Shown here: one piece after another, positions 26,932 through 36,481 of the stretch | Numbering within the stretch: position 1 is the first letter of the stretch | Layout: every line of letters starts with the position of its first letter | NCBI RefSeq assembly: GCF_018128545.1 | Contig: NZ_JAGSND010000014.1 | Coordinates: forward strand, 51,510-115,509 | Reading direction: 5' to 3' | Length of the DNA stretch: 64,000 nucleotides | Source of the DNA: Sinanaerobacter chloroacetimidivorans | GTDB lineage: Bacteria > Bacillota > Clostridia > Peptostreptococcales > Anaerovoracaceae | Notes under the pieces: model-generated | Told to the model about the DNA's origin: nothing | Databases searched by the model: none | The model's input: only the letters and a program-made list of their open reading frames with translations | Position numbers and translations under genes: made by a program

Positions 26932-27132
26932 ATGAAGGAAGGAATCCACCCAAATTATAAGGAATGCACTGTTACATGTGCATGTGGAAACACATTTGTT
27001 ACGAAATCGATGAAAGAAGAAATGAGATTGGATGTATGCTCTGCTTGTCATCCGTTCTTTACGGGACAGCAAAAGTTTATCAATCGAGGCGGACGTGTCG
27101 AAAAGTTCAAGAAAAAGTTCAATATCGAATAA
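26932..27132 (+). CDS. rpmE: 50S ribosomal protein L31
   Basis: A 66-residue L31 of the zinc-binding type: CAC at the first pair of ligands and CSACHPF at the second, then [24 protein letters not shown] 26932 is chosen because AGAGGTG at 26918-26924 is correctly spaced to it and overlaps the GTG at 26923. In many Clostridia rpmE directly follows rho. Here it lies about 15 kb downstream, on the far side of the dehydratase cluster. Confidence 0.96.
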   Translation: MKEGIHPNYKECTVTCACGNTFVTKSMKEEMRLDVCSACHPFFTGQQKFINRGGRVEKFKKKFNIE

Positions 27133-27143
27133 GCAACAAAATG

Positions 27144-27172
27144 AACTGGAAATTTTATTTCCAGTTTTTTTT
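27144..27172 (+). terminator. terminator after rpmE
   Basis: AACTGGAAA (27144-27152), loop TTTTA, TTTCCAGTT (27158-27166), then a run of T residues to 27172. Confidence 0.85.
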
Positions 27173-27236
27173 CGGAAAAAATTATGGTATACTATTTGGG
27201 ATTAAATTTAGAAATGAGATTAGGAGTTGAAAATAA

Positions 27237-28304
27237 ATGTACGATAAATTGGATTTTATTCAGGGGAAATACGAGGATCTTTCCTTGAAGGTGTCGGACC
27301 CTGATGTAATCAGTGATCAGGCTACCTGGCAGAAGCATATCAAGGAAATGTCAGAAATGGAGCCTATTGTAAATAAATATAAGGAATACAAAAAAGCTTC
27401 CGATGATCTGAAGGACACAAAGGAAATGCTCAGTGACGGCGGCATGGATGAAGAACTGAAAGAGCTTGCCAAGATGGAGCTTTCCGAGCTGGAAGAAAAG
27501 GTAGAAATTTTGAGCAATGAACTGAAAGTTCTGCTGCTTCCAAAAGACCCCAACGATGAAAAGAATGTAATTCTGGAAGTCAGAGCCGGTACCGGCGGAG
27601 AAGAGGCCGGACTTTTCGGCAGCGACCTTCTGAGAATGTATATGAGATACGCAGAACGACGCGGCTGGAAGACAGAAATGATGGATGTGAACGATACCGG
27701 AATCGGCGGTATTAAAGAAGCGGTTATCCTCATCAAGGGGAGAGGGGCTTATTCCAGACTCAAATATGAAAGCGGCGTACACAGAGTGCAAAGGGTACCG
27801 GAAACGGAATCCAGCGGACGTATTCACACTTCCGCAGCGACTGTAGCGGTGCTGCCTGAAATTGATGACGTTGAAGTGGATTTGAATCCGAATGATGTTC
27901 GTGTAGACGTTTACCGTGCATCCGGAAACGGCGGCCAGTGCGTAAACACCACGGACTCTGCGGTTCGACTAACCCATGTTCCCACTGGACTTGTGGTAAC
28001 CTGTCAGGATGAAAAATCCCAGTTGAAGAATAAAGAAAAAGCCTTCAAGGTTCTCAGAGCCAGACTTTATGATGCCAAGCTTCAGGAACAGAACAAGGAA
28101 ATCTCTGAAGCCAGAAAAAGTCAGGTAGGCTCCGGAGACAGAAGTGAAAGAATCAGAACCTATAACTTCCCGCAGGGTCGTGTATCAGATCATAGAATCG
28201 GGTTAACAATATATAAACTGGATTATTTTCTGGACGGTGATCTGGATGAGATCATCGATGGTTTGATTACTTCGGACCAGGCAGAAAAAATGAAGAATTT
28301 CTAA
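27237..28304 (+). CDS. prfA: peptide chain release factor 1
   Basis: Recognises UAA and UAG and triggers peptidyl-tRNA hydrolysis. The GGQ motif ([15 protein letters not shown]) places the catalytic glutamine at residue 234, the target of PrmC encoded at 12991. The PET tripeptide in [15 protein letters not shown] matches the codon-recognition loop position of RF1 rather than the SPF of RF2. It has 355 aa, the normal length. A TATACT at 27188-27193 could be its -10 box. It is followed at 15 bases by tsaC. Confidence 0.97.
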   Translation: MYDKLDFIQGKYEDLSLKVSDPDVISDQATWQKHIKEMSEMEPIVNKYKEYKKASDDLKDTKEMLSDGGMDEELKELAKMELSELEEKVEILSNELKVLLLPKDPNDEKNVILEVRAGTGGEEAGLFGSDLLRMYMRYAERRGWKTEMMDVNDTGIGGIKEAVILIKGRGAYSRLKYESGVHRVQRVPETESSGRIHTSAATVAVLPEIDDVEVDLNPNDVRVDVYRASGNGGQCVNTTDSAVRLTHVPTGLVVTCQDEKSQLKNKEKAFKVLRARLYDAKLQEQNKEISEARKSQVGSGDRSERIRTYNFPQGRVSDHRIGLTIYKLDYFLDGDLDEIIDGLITSDQAEKMKNF

Positions 28305-28319
28305 TTAAAGGAAGAAAAA

Positions 28320-29414
28320 ATGGAAACCAAAATTTTCGATGTAAGTGATTTAAATAAAAAGACTCTGGAGCTGTCCGTCGTTTATGATGATGAAGAGGCT
28401 AATGCGAAGGTTGACGCGGCCCTGGAAAAGGTGGATGAAGCCGCAGAAATACTGAAAAACGGCGGGTTGGTCGCATTTCCAACGGAAACGGTATACGGAC
28501 TCGGCGCCAATGCTTTAGACCCTAAGGCAGTTGCAAAAATCTATGAAGCAAAAGGAAGACCTTCGGATAATCCTTTGATCGTTCATATCTCCAGAGCAAG
28601 TGACATCGGTGAGCTGACTCCCATGTTGACACCTAAAATTATAAAGCTTATCGATCATTTTTGGCCGGGGCCTCTGACTATGGTGCTTACGAAAAAGGAT
28701 AATGTTCCGGATATTACCACCGGCGGGCTTGACACGGTGGCCATCAGAATGCCGGATGATCCTGCAGCTTTGGAGCTGATCAAGAAAGCAGGCTGTCCGG
28801 TAGCGGCACCCAGTGCTAATATTTCAGGAAGGCCAAGCCCTACCAAGGGTGAACATGTCGTAGAGGATCTGAATGGAAAAATTGACGCTATCCTCGTCGG
28901 CGGGGACTGCAGAGTGGGGATCGAGTCCACTGTATTGGATATGACCGGGGAGGTTCCTACCATATTGCGTCCGGGCATTCTTACAGCAGAAGATATACAG
29001 GCTGCTATAGGCGGAAAGGTGGAAATGGATCCGGCCCTTTATATAAATCGCCCACGGGATGTTTCCGAAGAAGACTCCGAAGGCCCTGCACCAAAAGCAC
29101 CCGGAATGAAATATACACACTATGCGCCTAAGGCTGACATGACCATTATCGAAGGCCAGCGGGACAGAGTAAAAAAGGAAATAGAGCGTTTAAAAGGTCT
29201 GAATGAAAACCTTGGGCTGAAAGTCGGCGTTATTCTTTTTGAAGAAAAAGCTTTTATTGAAGCTGCCCATGATTTTTTCGCAAGGCTTCGTGATCTTGAT
29301 GAAGAAGGCGTAGACTTAATCTTGGCCGGAGCTTTGAGTGAGCAGGATGGAGTTGGCTTTGCAGTAATGAACAGAATGCTGAAATCAGCAGGATATCGAA
29401 TTGCAAAAGTATAA
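28320..29414 (+). CDS. threonylcarbamoyl-AMP synthase (TsaC/Sua5/YwlC)
   Basis: Makes threonylcarbamoyl-AMP for the t6A37 modification of tRNAs reading ANN codons. The core has FPTETVYGLGANA, KGRPSDNPLIVHI, WPGPLTMVL, APSANISGRPSPT and STVLD, followed by a linker with PGMKYTHYAP and the C-terminal Sua5 domain. It is therefore the long two-domain type (364 aa). It lies 15 bases after prfA in the usual order. Confidence 0.95.
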   Translation: METKIFDVSDLNKKTLELSVVYDDEEANAKVDAALEKVDEAAEILKNGGLVAFPTETVYGLGANALDPKAVAKIYEAKGRPSDNPLIVHISRASDIGELTPMLTPKIIKLIDHFWPGPLTMVLTKKDNVPDITTGGLDTVAIRMPDDPAALELIKKAGCPVAAPSANISGRPSPTKGEHVVEDLNGKIDAILVGGDCRVGIESTVLDMTGEVPTILRPGILTAEDIQAAIGGKVEMDPALYINRPRDVSEEDSEGPAPKAPGMKYTHYAPKADMTIIEGQRDRVKKEIERLKGLNENLGLKVGVILFEEKAFIEAAHDFFARLRDLDEEGVDLILAGALSEQDGVGFAVMNRMLKSAGYRIAKV

Positions 29415-29416
29415 AT

Positions 29417-29443
29417 CAAAACAAGCGAACACAACTTGTTTTG
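29417..29443 (+). terminator. weak terminator-like hairpin after tsaC
   Basis: CAAAACAAG (29417-29425) pairs with CTTGTTTTG (29435-29443) around a 9-base loop. The tail is TTCTCTT rather than pure T, so it may be leaky. Confidence 0.4.
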
Positions 29444-29496
29444 TTCTCTTATAAAAGATGTAAATTGAAACAATTATTTTACCAGGGAGGTGTCGT

Positions 29497-29928
29497 ATGA
29501 AAATTGCATTGGCAGGGGATCACGGCGGTTTTACGCTGAAGGGGCAGGTACAGGAATATCTGCTGAATAAGGGATATGAGGTTCTTGATTTGGGTTGTAA
29601 TTCGGAGGAATCCGTAGATTACCCCAATTATGGAAAAGCCTGCGGAGAAGCAGTGGTGAAGGGTGAAGCCGATAAGGGAATCGTCATCTGCGGAACCGGT
29701 ATTGGAATTTCCATTGCAGCCAATAAAGTAAAAGGAGTACGATGTGCTCTCTGCACCAGCACTTTTATGGCAGAGATGAGCAGAAAGCATAATGATGCCA
29801 ACGTTCTATCTCTAGGCGGAAGAATACTGGATCAGGATACTGCTTTTGCCATCGTTGATACTTGGCTGGAAACAGAATTTGAAGGCGGACGCCATCAGCG
29901 CAGGGTTGACTTATTAAATAATATGTAA
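29497..29928 (+). CDS. rpiB: ribose-5-phosphate isomerase B
   Basis: Interconverts ribose-5-phosphate and ribulose-5-phosphate. The RpiB/LacAB signature includes IALAGDHGGFTLK at the start, the catalytic Cys in VICGTGIGISIAANKVKG, and HNDANVLSLGGR. 143 aa, normal length. GGGAGGTG precedes the ATG. It sits between tsaC and upp, as in many Clostridia. Confidence 0.95.
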   Translation: MKIALAGDHGGFTLKGQVQEYLLNKGYEVLDLGCNSEESVDYPNYGKACGEAVVKGEADKGIVICGTGIGISIAANKVKGVRCALCTSTFMAEMSRKHNDANVLSLGGRILDQDTAFAIVDTWLETEFEGGRHQRRVDLLNNM

Positions 29929-29998
29929 ACAAAATCAAAATTTAATTTTGTATTAAAATTTTAAAAAATTAGTTACAAGTGTAAAGGGAGGAAACACA

Positions 29999-30628
29999 AT
30001 GGGAAAAGTATATGTATTTGATCATCCGTTGATTCAACACAAGACTGCTATGATTCGGGACAAAGATACAAGTGTAAAGGATTTCAGAGACCTGGTGAAG
30101 GAAATCTCCATGCTGATGGCATATGAAGTAACCAGAAATTTACCTCTTATGGATGTGGAAATTGAAACTCCGATCTGTAAGACTGTGATGAAAATGCTCC
30201 AGGGCGAAGATATCGCTATCGTTCCGATTTTAAGAGCAGGACTTGGTATGGTTGACGGTATGCTGGCGCTGGTGCCAAATGCAAAGGTTGGTCATATAGG
30301 ATTATACAGAGACCCGGAAACCCATCTTCCCGTGGAATATTATTGCAAGCTTCCTTCCGATATTGAAAACAGACAGGTGATTGTAGTGGATCCAATGCTG
30401 GCTACCGGTGGCTCCGCATCTGCTGCGATTAATTTTATCAAGGAAAAAGGAGCTAAAAAAGTGTCCTTTATGTGTCTCATCGCCGCACCGGAAGGAATTG
30501 AAGTGCTGCAGAAGGATCATCCTGAAGTGGATATCTACATTGCAGCCAAGGATAGCCATTTAAATGACCATGCCTACATAGTGCCTGGTTTGGGAGATGC
30601 GGGAGACAGATTATACGGAACAAAATAA
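29999..30628 (+). CDS. upp: uracil phosphoribosyltransferase
   Basis: Pyrimidine salvage: uracil plus PRPP gives UMP. It shows the family blocks [20 protein letters not shown] and the PRPP loop [15 protein letters not shown], ending with [14 protein letters not shown]. 209 aa, exactly as expected. GGGAGG precedes the start. Confidence 0.97.
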   Translation: MGKVYVFDHPLIQHKTAMIRDKDTSVKDFRDLVKEISMLMAYEVTRNLPLMDVEIETPICKTVMKMLQGEDIAIVPILRAGLGMVDGMLALVPNAKVGHIGLYRDPETHLPVEYYCKLPSDIENRQVIVVDPMLATGGSASAAINFIKEKGAKKVSFMCLIAAPEGIEVLQKDHPEVDIYIAAKDSHLNDHAYIVPGLGDAGDRLYGTK

Positions 30629-30681
30629 AAGCAGTACTCGTTTCACATTTGTACGGGTAAAAAAATAAATGAGGTTATATT

Positions 30682-31929
30682 ATGGCAGAGTTACAACAAG
30701 AGAGAAACGTATATGACGTTTTAATGGAACGTGGTTTAATCAAACAGACCACTCACGAGCAAGAAATCCGTGAATTGCTTGGAAAAGAAAAGGTGACATT
30801 CTACATCGGATTTGACCCCACTGCAGACAGCCTTCATGTAGGTCACTTTATGCAGATCATTGTCATGATGTACATGCAGAAATACGGCCACAAGCCTATT
30901 GTTTTGATCGGCGGCGGTACCGGAATGGTAGGAGATCCTTCCGGCAGATCTGACATGCGTACCATGATGACAAAAGAGGTCATCATCAACAATTGCAATA
31001 AATTTAAAGAAACCTTCAGTAAGTTTATCGACTTTTCCGACGGAAAAGCCATTATTGATAACAATGCTGACTGGCTTTTGGAACTGAACTATGTGGACTT
31101 TATCAGAACCATCGGCAGACATTTCTCCGTAAACAGAATGCTGACGGCGGAATGCTTCAAGCAAAGGCTTGAGACCGGTTTGTCCTTCCTGGAATTCAAC
31201 TATATGCTGATGCAATCCTATGACTTTTTGGAGCTGCATCGAAGATATAACTGCAAGATGCAGTTCGGCGGAGACGATCAGTGGTCCAATATCCTTGGCG
31301 GTGTGGATCTGGTTCGCCGGGAAATGGGAGATCAGGTTTACGGCATGACCTTCGCTTTATTAACCACAAGCGAAGGAAAAAAGATGGGAAAAACCCAGAA
31401 GGGTGCCCTCTGGCTGGATCCCAATAAGACTACCCCTTACGAGTTCTATCAGTATTGGAGAAACGTTGAAGATGCCGATGTGAAGACTTGCCTCTCCATG
31501 CTGACCTTCCTCCCTATGGACGAGGTCAATGAACTGGCCAGCCTGAAAGATGCGGAAATCAATAAAGCCAAGGAAGTTCTGGCTTATGAGGTAACCAAAT
31601 TGGTTCATAGCGAAGAAGAAGCGGCAAAAGCTCAGGAAGCTGCCAGAGCACTGTTCTCAGGCGGCGGAAACCTTCAGGATGTGCCGAAAACTCAGATGCC
31701 GGCATCTGCTTTTGAAGGAGAAGGTATGGGTATCGTCAGCCTGATTGCAGACCTGAAACTGGTATCCAGCAAGGGCGATGGTTTCAGAACCATTGAACAG
31801 GGCGGACTCAGCATTGATGATGTCAAGGTTACGGATACTAAGCTTATGGTTACCAAGGACCTTTTCAAGGATGGAAAAATCCTGATTAAGAAAGGGAAGA
31901 AAACCTTCCATCTGGTGGAGCTGATATAA
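30682..31929 (+). CDS. tyrS: tyrosyl-tRNA synthetase
   Basis: Class I synthetase of 415 aa. The HIGH-equivalent is HVGH near residue 52 (SLHVGHFMQ) and the KMSKS-equivalent is KMGKT near residue 233. Tyrosine-pocket blocks [10 protein letters not shown] and GADQ-like residues are visible, and a C-terminal S4-type RNA-binding domain ends with [16 protein letters not shown] sequence. The upstream gap is only 53 bases and has no T-box. A strong terminator follows. Confidence 0.96.
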   Translation: MAELQQERNVYDVLMERGLIKQTTHEQEIRELLGKEKVTFYIGFDPTADSLHVGHFMQIIVMMYMQKYGHKPIVLIGGGTGMVGDPSGRSDMRTMMTKEVIINNCNKFKETFSKFIDFSDGKAIIDNNADWLLELNYVDFIRTIGRHFSVNRMLTAECFKQRLETGLSFLEFNYMLMQSYDFLELHRRYNCKMQFGGDDQWSNILGGVDLVRREMGDQVYGMTFALLTTSEGKKMGKTQKGALWLDPNKTTPYEFYQYWRNVEDADVKTCLSMLTFLPMDEVNELASLKDAEINKAKEVLAYEVTKLVHSEEEAAKAQEAARALFSGGGNLQDVPKTQMPASAFEGEGMGIVSLIADLKLVSSKGDGFRTIEQGGLSIDDVKVTDTKLMVTKDLFKDGKILIKKGKKTFHLVELI

Positions 31930-31965
31930 AGTCATACAGAGTTTATATGGTATTAAAATAAAATG

Positions 31966-31998
31966 TAGAGGCAAAGTGAAATTTGCCTCTATTTTTTT
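31966..31998 (+). terminator. strong terminator after tyrS
   Basis: TAGAGGCAAA (31966-31975), loop GTGAAA, TTTGCCTCTA (31982-31991), then seven T residues. Confidence 0.93.
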
Positions 31999-32032
31999 GA
32001 GTGAAAAAATCAACAGTCTCCGCAAAAAAAGC

Positions 32033-32230
32033 ATGATCCTTATTTCTTTCTTTTTTCTGATAATGATAATCTTAATCATCGCAGCGTACATTGTTAACTT
32101 ACTTAATCTGCATGCTATAGCCATCGTCATGATGTCCATACCACAGGGATTCGCGGTGACGATACTTTTTATTCTACTGCTGGGAATGATAAATATTGCC
32201 ATAAGTTATTTAAATGCAAAAAAAAACTGA
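32033..32230 (+). CDS. small two-helix membrane protein, doubtful
   Basis: From ATG 32033 the frame encodes 65 residues with two long hydrophobic segments (ISFFFLIMIILIIAAYIV and FAVTILFILLLGMINIAI) and a basic end NAKKN. The frame stays open upstream to GTG 31976, but that codon lies in the loop of the tyrS terminator. TTG 31997 is another option. I see no clear ribosome site for any start, so this may be a real small membrane protein or a chance frame in AT-rich DNA. Confidence 0.35.
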   Translation: MILISFFFLIMIILIIAAYIVNLLNLHAIAIVMMSIPQGFAVTILFILLLGMINIAISYLNAKKN

Positions 32231-32427
32231 GAAGGAGTAGATTGCATATCCGGCATTGAAAGCTTTTCGTCCTTCTTAGACAACATTTCGTCCTTTTCGC
32301 CTTGACGAAGCGATAAAAACTCGCTCTAATGAATACAGTTAAACTTATAATTGCAGCAGAATTTATGGTTGACGTCGGACTTAGAATCATTGAAACCTGT
32401 CTTTTAGCTCGAATAGTAAGGTGAAAT
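32231..32427 (+). other. gap before the ECF sigma gene
   Basis: No gene or clear hairpin is visible. The base composition turns AT-rich from here to about 35500. A GAAAC at 32392 with GAATAG at 32411 is too tightly spaced to match the ECF promoter pattern. Confidence 0.4.
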
Positions 32428-32940
32428 ATGGATATCGGACGAACAAAAAGGCGAACCTTTGAAACGATATGTAATACATACAGTAAGGATTTACAAAGAT
32501 TTATCTATACTTTGACAAGAAAAGATCCCTTTGCGATGGAAGAGATTTTTCAAAATACGATGGAGGAAGCCCTTAAAGGATTAAAGTATTTACGCGACGA
32601 AAGCAAAATGAAGTCGTGGATCTTTTCAATAGCGAAAACGGAAGCCAGGCGGTACTATGCAGCGAATCGGAAATTCTATAATAATGAATTTATTGAGTTA
32701 GATGAAGATACGTTTTCGATACAGGACAATGAGGATTTTACTGAGTTAATTGCTAATAGCTATTTACTTAAATCATTAGTTAATGAAATTTCAGAGGATG
32801 AGCAGCAAATTTTTATTTTGCACTATTACTTTGATCTTCCACTGATAGAGATTTCGGAAATTCTACATATTAACTATAATAACATCAAATCGATGCATAG
32901 AAGAGGAATAAATAAAATGAAAAAGAAATGTTTCTTATAA
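32428..32940 (+). CDS. ECF-type RNA polymerase sigma factor
   Basis: 170 residues with the two-domain layout of sigma-70-family ECF factors. Region 2 is at ~10-75 (YSKDLQRFIYTLTRKDPFAMEEIFQNTMEEAL and the -10-binding MKSWIFSIAKTEARRYY). Region 4 is at ~105-165 (EISEDEQQIFILHYYFDLPLIEISEIL and the recognition helix NYNNIKSMHRRGINKMKK). No anti-sigma gene is next to it, which is unusual. A matching promoter lies just after its stop (32975), directing the gene at 33129, and three similar promoters occur elsewhere in the window. Confidence 0.9.
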   Translation: MDIGRTKRRTFETICNTYSKDLQRFIYTLTRKDPFAMEEIFQNTMEEALKGLKYLRDESKMKSWIFSIAKTEARRYYAANRKFYNNEFIELDEDTFSIQDNEDFTELIANSYLLKSLVNEISEDEQQIFILHYYFDLPLIEISEILHINYNNIKSMHRRGINKMKKKCFL

Positions 32941-32974
32941 TAGGCAAATAAATTTTTTAAAGTTCATATTTAAA

Positions 32975-33007
32975 TGCAACTTTTTCAGAAATTATCTCCC
33001 CTAATAG
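32975..33007 (+). promoter_or_regulatory. ECF-type promoter for the secreted protein at 33129
   Basis: TGCAAC at 32975-32980, exactly 17 bases, CCCC at 32998-33001, then TAATAG at 33002-33007. The same layout, and the same TGCAAC and TAATAG, as the promoter at 576-608. Being directly downstream of the sigma gene, it is the best candidate for a direct target. Confidence 0.65.
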
Positions 33008-33128
33008 ATGTTACGCATTAAATGTCATTTAGATTTTCAAATGGGGTGATGCTTATGATAGTAAAGTAAAATTAGAATTAAAAATTTAATTCACTAAAGA
33101 AAAAAGATTTAAGAAAGGAAGAAAAGAA

Positions 33129-34073
33129 ATGAATAAATTATTTCCAATCATTTTGGCTTTAATATTATTATTATCAATGAATGCTCAAGTTTTTGCAGCT
33201 GCAACCAATAATGATTCAGACACAACTCCAATAATAAGATCTGAAAATTATGACCATATAATTGATACAACTGAGATAATGAGTTTTTTGGAAAAAATCG
33301 ACAATAAGGAAAAAAGAGATATATTAGAAGCATATTTCTTTATGCCGGTAACTGTAACAGAATCTAATAACAAAGCTCCTATCGATACTGCAAAAGTTTC
33401 TCAAGAAGCGAAGGAGTTAGCTAATCTATCTGTAGCTGACTTAAAATTAAAATATAAAAGTTTAATGAAACAAAAAGTAAAAGAGATAAAATATAGTGAA
33501 AATGTTTTAGCAACACCATACATGAAAGAATACCTTCAACAAAATGAACCCGATTTAGTAAACTCACTTCACGATAAATGGGCAGATAGTGAAACAGTAA
33601 TATCAAATAATATCGAATTTGATACTACTAATGAGTTTTCTACTATGAGTATTGTTCCGATGAATTATTATAAAGCGCTGTCCTACGATTCACTAGCCGT
33701 CACAGTTCTTTGGGCTTCTTGTAATGTTGATTGGAATTATGATAGTTCTACAAAAAAAATAACTTCACTGCTGCCAACAACAAATTTTTGGTACACAGGA
33801 GTTTCCCCTTGGTATCACATACTAGATCCCCAAGGTCTCTATAAAAATACACAGTTTATTAAACCGAATAGTACAGGAGATCGAGGGTTCGTTCAGAAAG
33901 GCAGACTAATATTATGGCAAGATGGAGGGGCGTATACTCCTATATCAATGTTTAAATTTAATTTAGTTTTTTCTCCATCAGCGACAACCACTAGTAAAAT
34001 GTTGCTTAATGACACTGGTTGTCCTCCTACAAATATAGTTGCAGATCCGGTTAATTGGGGTGGGGGTTATTAA
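33129..34073 (+). CDS. secreted protein of unknown function, ECF target candidate
   Basis: 314 aa with a clear signal peptide (MNKLFPIILALILLLSMNAQ followed by VFA-A). The first half of the mature part is charged and helical (KAPIDTAKVSQEAKELANLS onward). The second half is aromatic-rich and beta-like, with a run of Trp/Tyr residues, two Cys and a C-terminal PVNWGGGY. No family is recognised. AT-rich codon use sets it apart from the housekeeping genes. Ribosome site GAAAGGAAG precedes the ATG. Confidence 0.75.
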   Translation: MNKLFPIILALILLLSMNAQVFAAATNNDSDTTPIIRSENYDHIIDTTEIMSFLEKIDNKEKRDILEAYFFMPVTVTESNNKAPIDTAKVSQEAKELANLSVADLKLKYKSLMKQKVKEIKYSENVLATPYMKEYLQQNEPDLVNSLHDKWADSETVISNNIEFDTTNEFSTMSIVPMNYYKALSYDSLAVTVLWASCNVDWNYDSSTKKITSLLPTTNFWYTGVSPWYHILDPQGLYKNTQFIKPNSTGDRGFVQKGRLILWQDGGAYTPISMFKFNLVFSPSATTTSKMLLNDTGCPPTNIVADPVNWGGGY

Positions 34074-34440
34074 TGCGAACTTTATGATATAGCTCACAAG
34101 AATAAGAATCGTATTAACAAATAAATTAGATAGAATCCTAGGTTTTGTGTAAACTCTAAAATTGATATAGAATATAAAAAAATGCGAAAGGATTAAGGGC
34201 GATGGAAAGCTCTTAATCCTTACCCGTAGTGTGTATAAGCTTTTAAGCAAATCATCAATATAAGGAACCTAGGGTGTGTAAAGAATTTTGATCTTCCTTG
34301 TCTTAATTCAACCTGTCTGCAAAATGGATTTTAAGCTGAGAATGAATAATTTCCCATTATAAGGGAAATATAAAAAACCAAAAATAGTTAAGAATAAGAA
34401 ATTTGGAAATTAGAGATATGTAAAATTTTAGGAGGATATC
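34074..34440. other. AT-rich gap with a 13-bp hairpin and a direct repeat
   Basis: A 13-bp hairpin (34188-34200 with 34209-34221, AAGGATTAAG arms) lies in the middle. On the plus strand no T-run follows. On the minus strand a T-rich stretch follows after a few bases. CCTAGG followed by GTGTAAA occurs on both sides (34137 and 34269), so the hairpin is flanked by a short direct repeat about 130 bases apart. No coding potential was seen. Confidence 0.4.
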
Positions 34441-35346
34441 ATGAATAAGTCACTATTATTAACTATTACTATATTAACCACTCTCTTTTTATTTAGTTGT
34501 GGTGAAAAAACCCCATCTCAAAATGACATGGCATCTAATAGTCTGAATAAATCTATTGAATCTATTTTATCAGTAAATAGTATTTCTTATGTATCAAATT
34601 ATGAGCAAAAACTGACTACAGATGCTGACACAATAACTACGATAACTACATCTGAAATTAAAAGAATAGATGAACCTTTTGTGATATGGAATAAGGTCCA
34701 AAATACCGAGTCCCATACAAATGCACAAACAAAGGAAACAAGTAACGAATCATATCAAGAGCGTACTAAAGATGGGTTAGAACTGTTTTATAGGGGAAAA
34801 GATACGGAGTGGACGAAAAGTACCATGAATGATACAGCTCAAGTAAATCAATACATTGAACACTCAAAAGCATTTATTGAAGCTTGTTATTATCTTCTTA
34901 ATACAAATTTAGATAGCTTTAAAATGATAGAAAATCAGGATGGATTACTTAAATTTAGTGGAAACATTAGTCAATCTTCAGTTGTTGAAGCTTATGAAAA
35001 ATACTTTAGGGAATTTTATATCGACAGAGGTTTAATTAGGGGGGATAAAGAACTTTCAAATAAGGATGAATTACTAAAAGAAATAACCAGTGGCGAAATT
35101 AATGAGTTAATGGTTGGTATTCCGAGCTTAGCCTTCTCAGATAAACCCACACCTATAATGATTTGGGTAAATGGAAAAAATAATGAAATTAGCAGAATTG
35201 AAATTAATAAAATTGATGTAACTCAAGCAATATTAAATAAATCATTTGGGGGAACAAATAATAAGGTTCCAAAAGTAGAAAAATCTATATTAACGTATGA
35301 CGTACTAGAAATTAATACCTTTGATGAAATACCAAAACCTCAATAA
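34441..35346 (+). CDS. putative lipoprotein, LolA/DUF6612-like
   Basis: 301 aa with a lipoprotein signal peptide ending in the lipobox LFSC, so Cys20 would be lipidated and the protein held on the outer face of the membrane. The mature part alternates beta-strand-like segments (SISYVSNYEQKLTTDADTIT, LELFYRGKDTEWTKS) in a way that recalls LolA-fold, DUF6612-type lipoproteins. That assignment is tentative. AT-rich like its neighbours. AGGAGG at 34430 fixes the start. A terminator follows. Confidence 0.75.
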   Translation: MNKSLLLTITILTTLFLFSCGEKTPSQNDMASNSLNKSIESILSVNSISYVSNYEQKLTTDADTITTITTSEIKRIDEPFVIWNKVQNTESHTNAQTKETSNESYQERTKDGLELFYRGKDTEWTKSTMNDTAQVNQYIEHSKAFIEACYYLLNTNLDSFKMIENQDGLLKFSGNISQSSVVEAYEKYFREFYIDRGLIRGDKELSNKDELLKEITSGEINELMVGIPSLAFSDKPTPIMIWVNGKNNEISRIEINKIDVTQAILNKSFGGTNNKVPKVEKSILTYDVLEINTFDEIPKPQ

Positions 35347-35397
35347 GAACATTCTTCTCTGAAATTTTACTTTCCTATAAAATATACCGCATTAGAT

Positions 35398-35441
35398 ACT
35401 GTCTCCTAAAGTATTGTTACATATTAGGAGATAGTTTTTTT
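35398..35441 (+). terminator. terminator after the lipoprotein gene
   Basis: ACTGTCTCCTAA (35398-35409) pairs with TTAGGAGATAGT (35424-35435) with one G-T pair, followed by a run of seven T residues. Confidence 0.85.
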
Positions 35442-35604
35442 GCAAAATTTACCAAAGAAGATCATAAACAATTATTAAAAATTAGAGCATTGACATAACC
35501 TCAAAAAGAATGTAAATTGAAACCAATATGGTGTTTTGATAGACCAGCGATACGGCCTTGCCATATATCATAAGATCAACAATACAACCAGAAAGGATTC
35601 ACAG

Positions 35605-36462
35605 ATGAAATTTGCAGGAATGGGAGATAATGTAGTGGACCGCTACGTCAACAAAAAGGTCATGTTCCCAGGGGGGAATGCAGTGAATTTTGCTGTTTAT
35701 GCCAGGAAATGCGGGATGGATGCCGCCTATTTAGGAGTCTTTGCCGATGATCCCGAGGGAAAGCTGATACGCAATGCCCTGCTGGAATTAGGGGTTGATG
35801 TTTCCGGCTGCACCGTTATGGAAGGTACGGCTACGGAACGATGTGACGTGATTTTGGTTGATGGAGACCGGACCTTTGTAGGCAGCGGCTGGGAGGATGG
35901 GAAAGAACGAAAGACCTTGAAGCTGGGGCAAAAGGAACTGGAGTACCTAAAGCAGTTTGATGTGATCCATTGCGGCTGTTACGCCTATATGGAGGATGAG
36001 ATGCGGAAGCTAGGGGAGTTTGACTGCATTCGAACCTTTGATTTCTCGTCGGAAGAGGAATATCGATCAGAGGAATATTTGAAGATGGTCTGCCCCTATG
36101 TGGATATAGCGCTTTTTTCCGGGGCGGAAATGAGCGACGATCAGATCCGTGTTTTGGAAAAGAAGGTAAGATCCTATGGGGTCTCCTGTGTGTTGGTGAC
36201 CAACGGTACCAAGGGGCAGCTGCTGTTTGAGGGGGACCGTGAACATCGGGGACAGGTAAAACGCATCGAACCCGTTGATACCATGGGAGCCGGGGATTCC
36301 TTTTTTACTGCTTTTGTTGTTTCGTTAGTAGGACAAGGCTGGGAAAGGCATGGGAAAATGGAAGAAGGCATGATTCAGGAAGCCTTTGCTTCTGCTGCGG
36401 ATTTTTCTTCTAAAAACTGTCTGGTGGAGGGTTCCTTTGGATTTGCCACTCCTTACGAGTAA
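35605..36462 (+). CDS. PfkB-family fructosamine kinase (FrlD-like)
   Basis: Sugar kinase of the ribokinase family, 285 aa. MKFAGMGDNVVDRY and PGGNAVNFAVYARKCG at the start closely follow fructoselysine 6-kinases, and the DTMGAGDSFF anion-hole motif with the catalytic Asp is near residue 230. It would phosphorylate Amadori products such as fructoselysine after import. ATG 35605 has GAAAGG at 35591. The open frame back to TTG 35536 lacks a ribosome site. The SIS protein at 38314 and the Pot-type importer complete the pathway. Confidence 0.82.
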   Translation: MKFAGMGDNVVDRYVNKKVMFPGGNAVNFAVYARKCGMDAAYLGVFADDPEGKLIRNALLELGVDVSGCTVMEGTATERCDVILVDGDRTFVGSGWEDGKERKTLKLGQKELEYLKQFDVIHCGCYAYMEDEMRKLGEFDCIRTFDFSSEEEYRSEEYLKMVCPYVDIALFSGAEMSDDQIRVLEKKVRSYGVSCVLVTNGTKGQLLFEGDREHRGQVKRIEPVDTMGAGDSFFTAFVVSLVGQGWERHGKMEEGMIQEAFASAADFSSKNCLVEGSFGFATPYE

Positions 36463-36481
36463 AAGAAAGAAGGGCGTTTGA

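Noticed and set aside
26923..27230. Overlapping frames and earlier GTG start at rpmE
   Set aside because: The GTG at 26923 is part of the ribosome site for ATG 26932, and L31 proteins begin at the MKEGIHP position.
31976..32032. N-terminal extension of the small membrane protein from GTG 31976
   Set aside because: This codon lies in the loop of the tyrS terminator and has no ribosome site, so only the part from ATG 32033 is kept, with low confidence.
32392..32416. ECF-type autoregulatory promoter before the sigma gene
   Set aside because: GAAAC and GAATAG are separated by only 14 bases, against 20-21 bases between the same elements at the four accepted sites.
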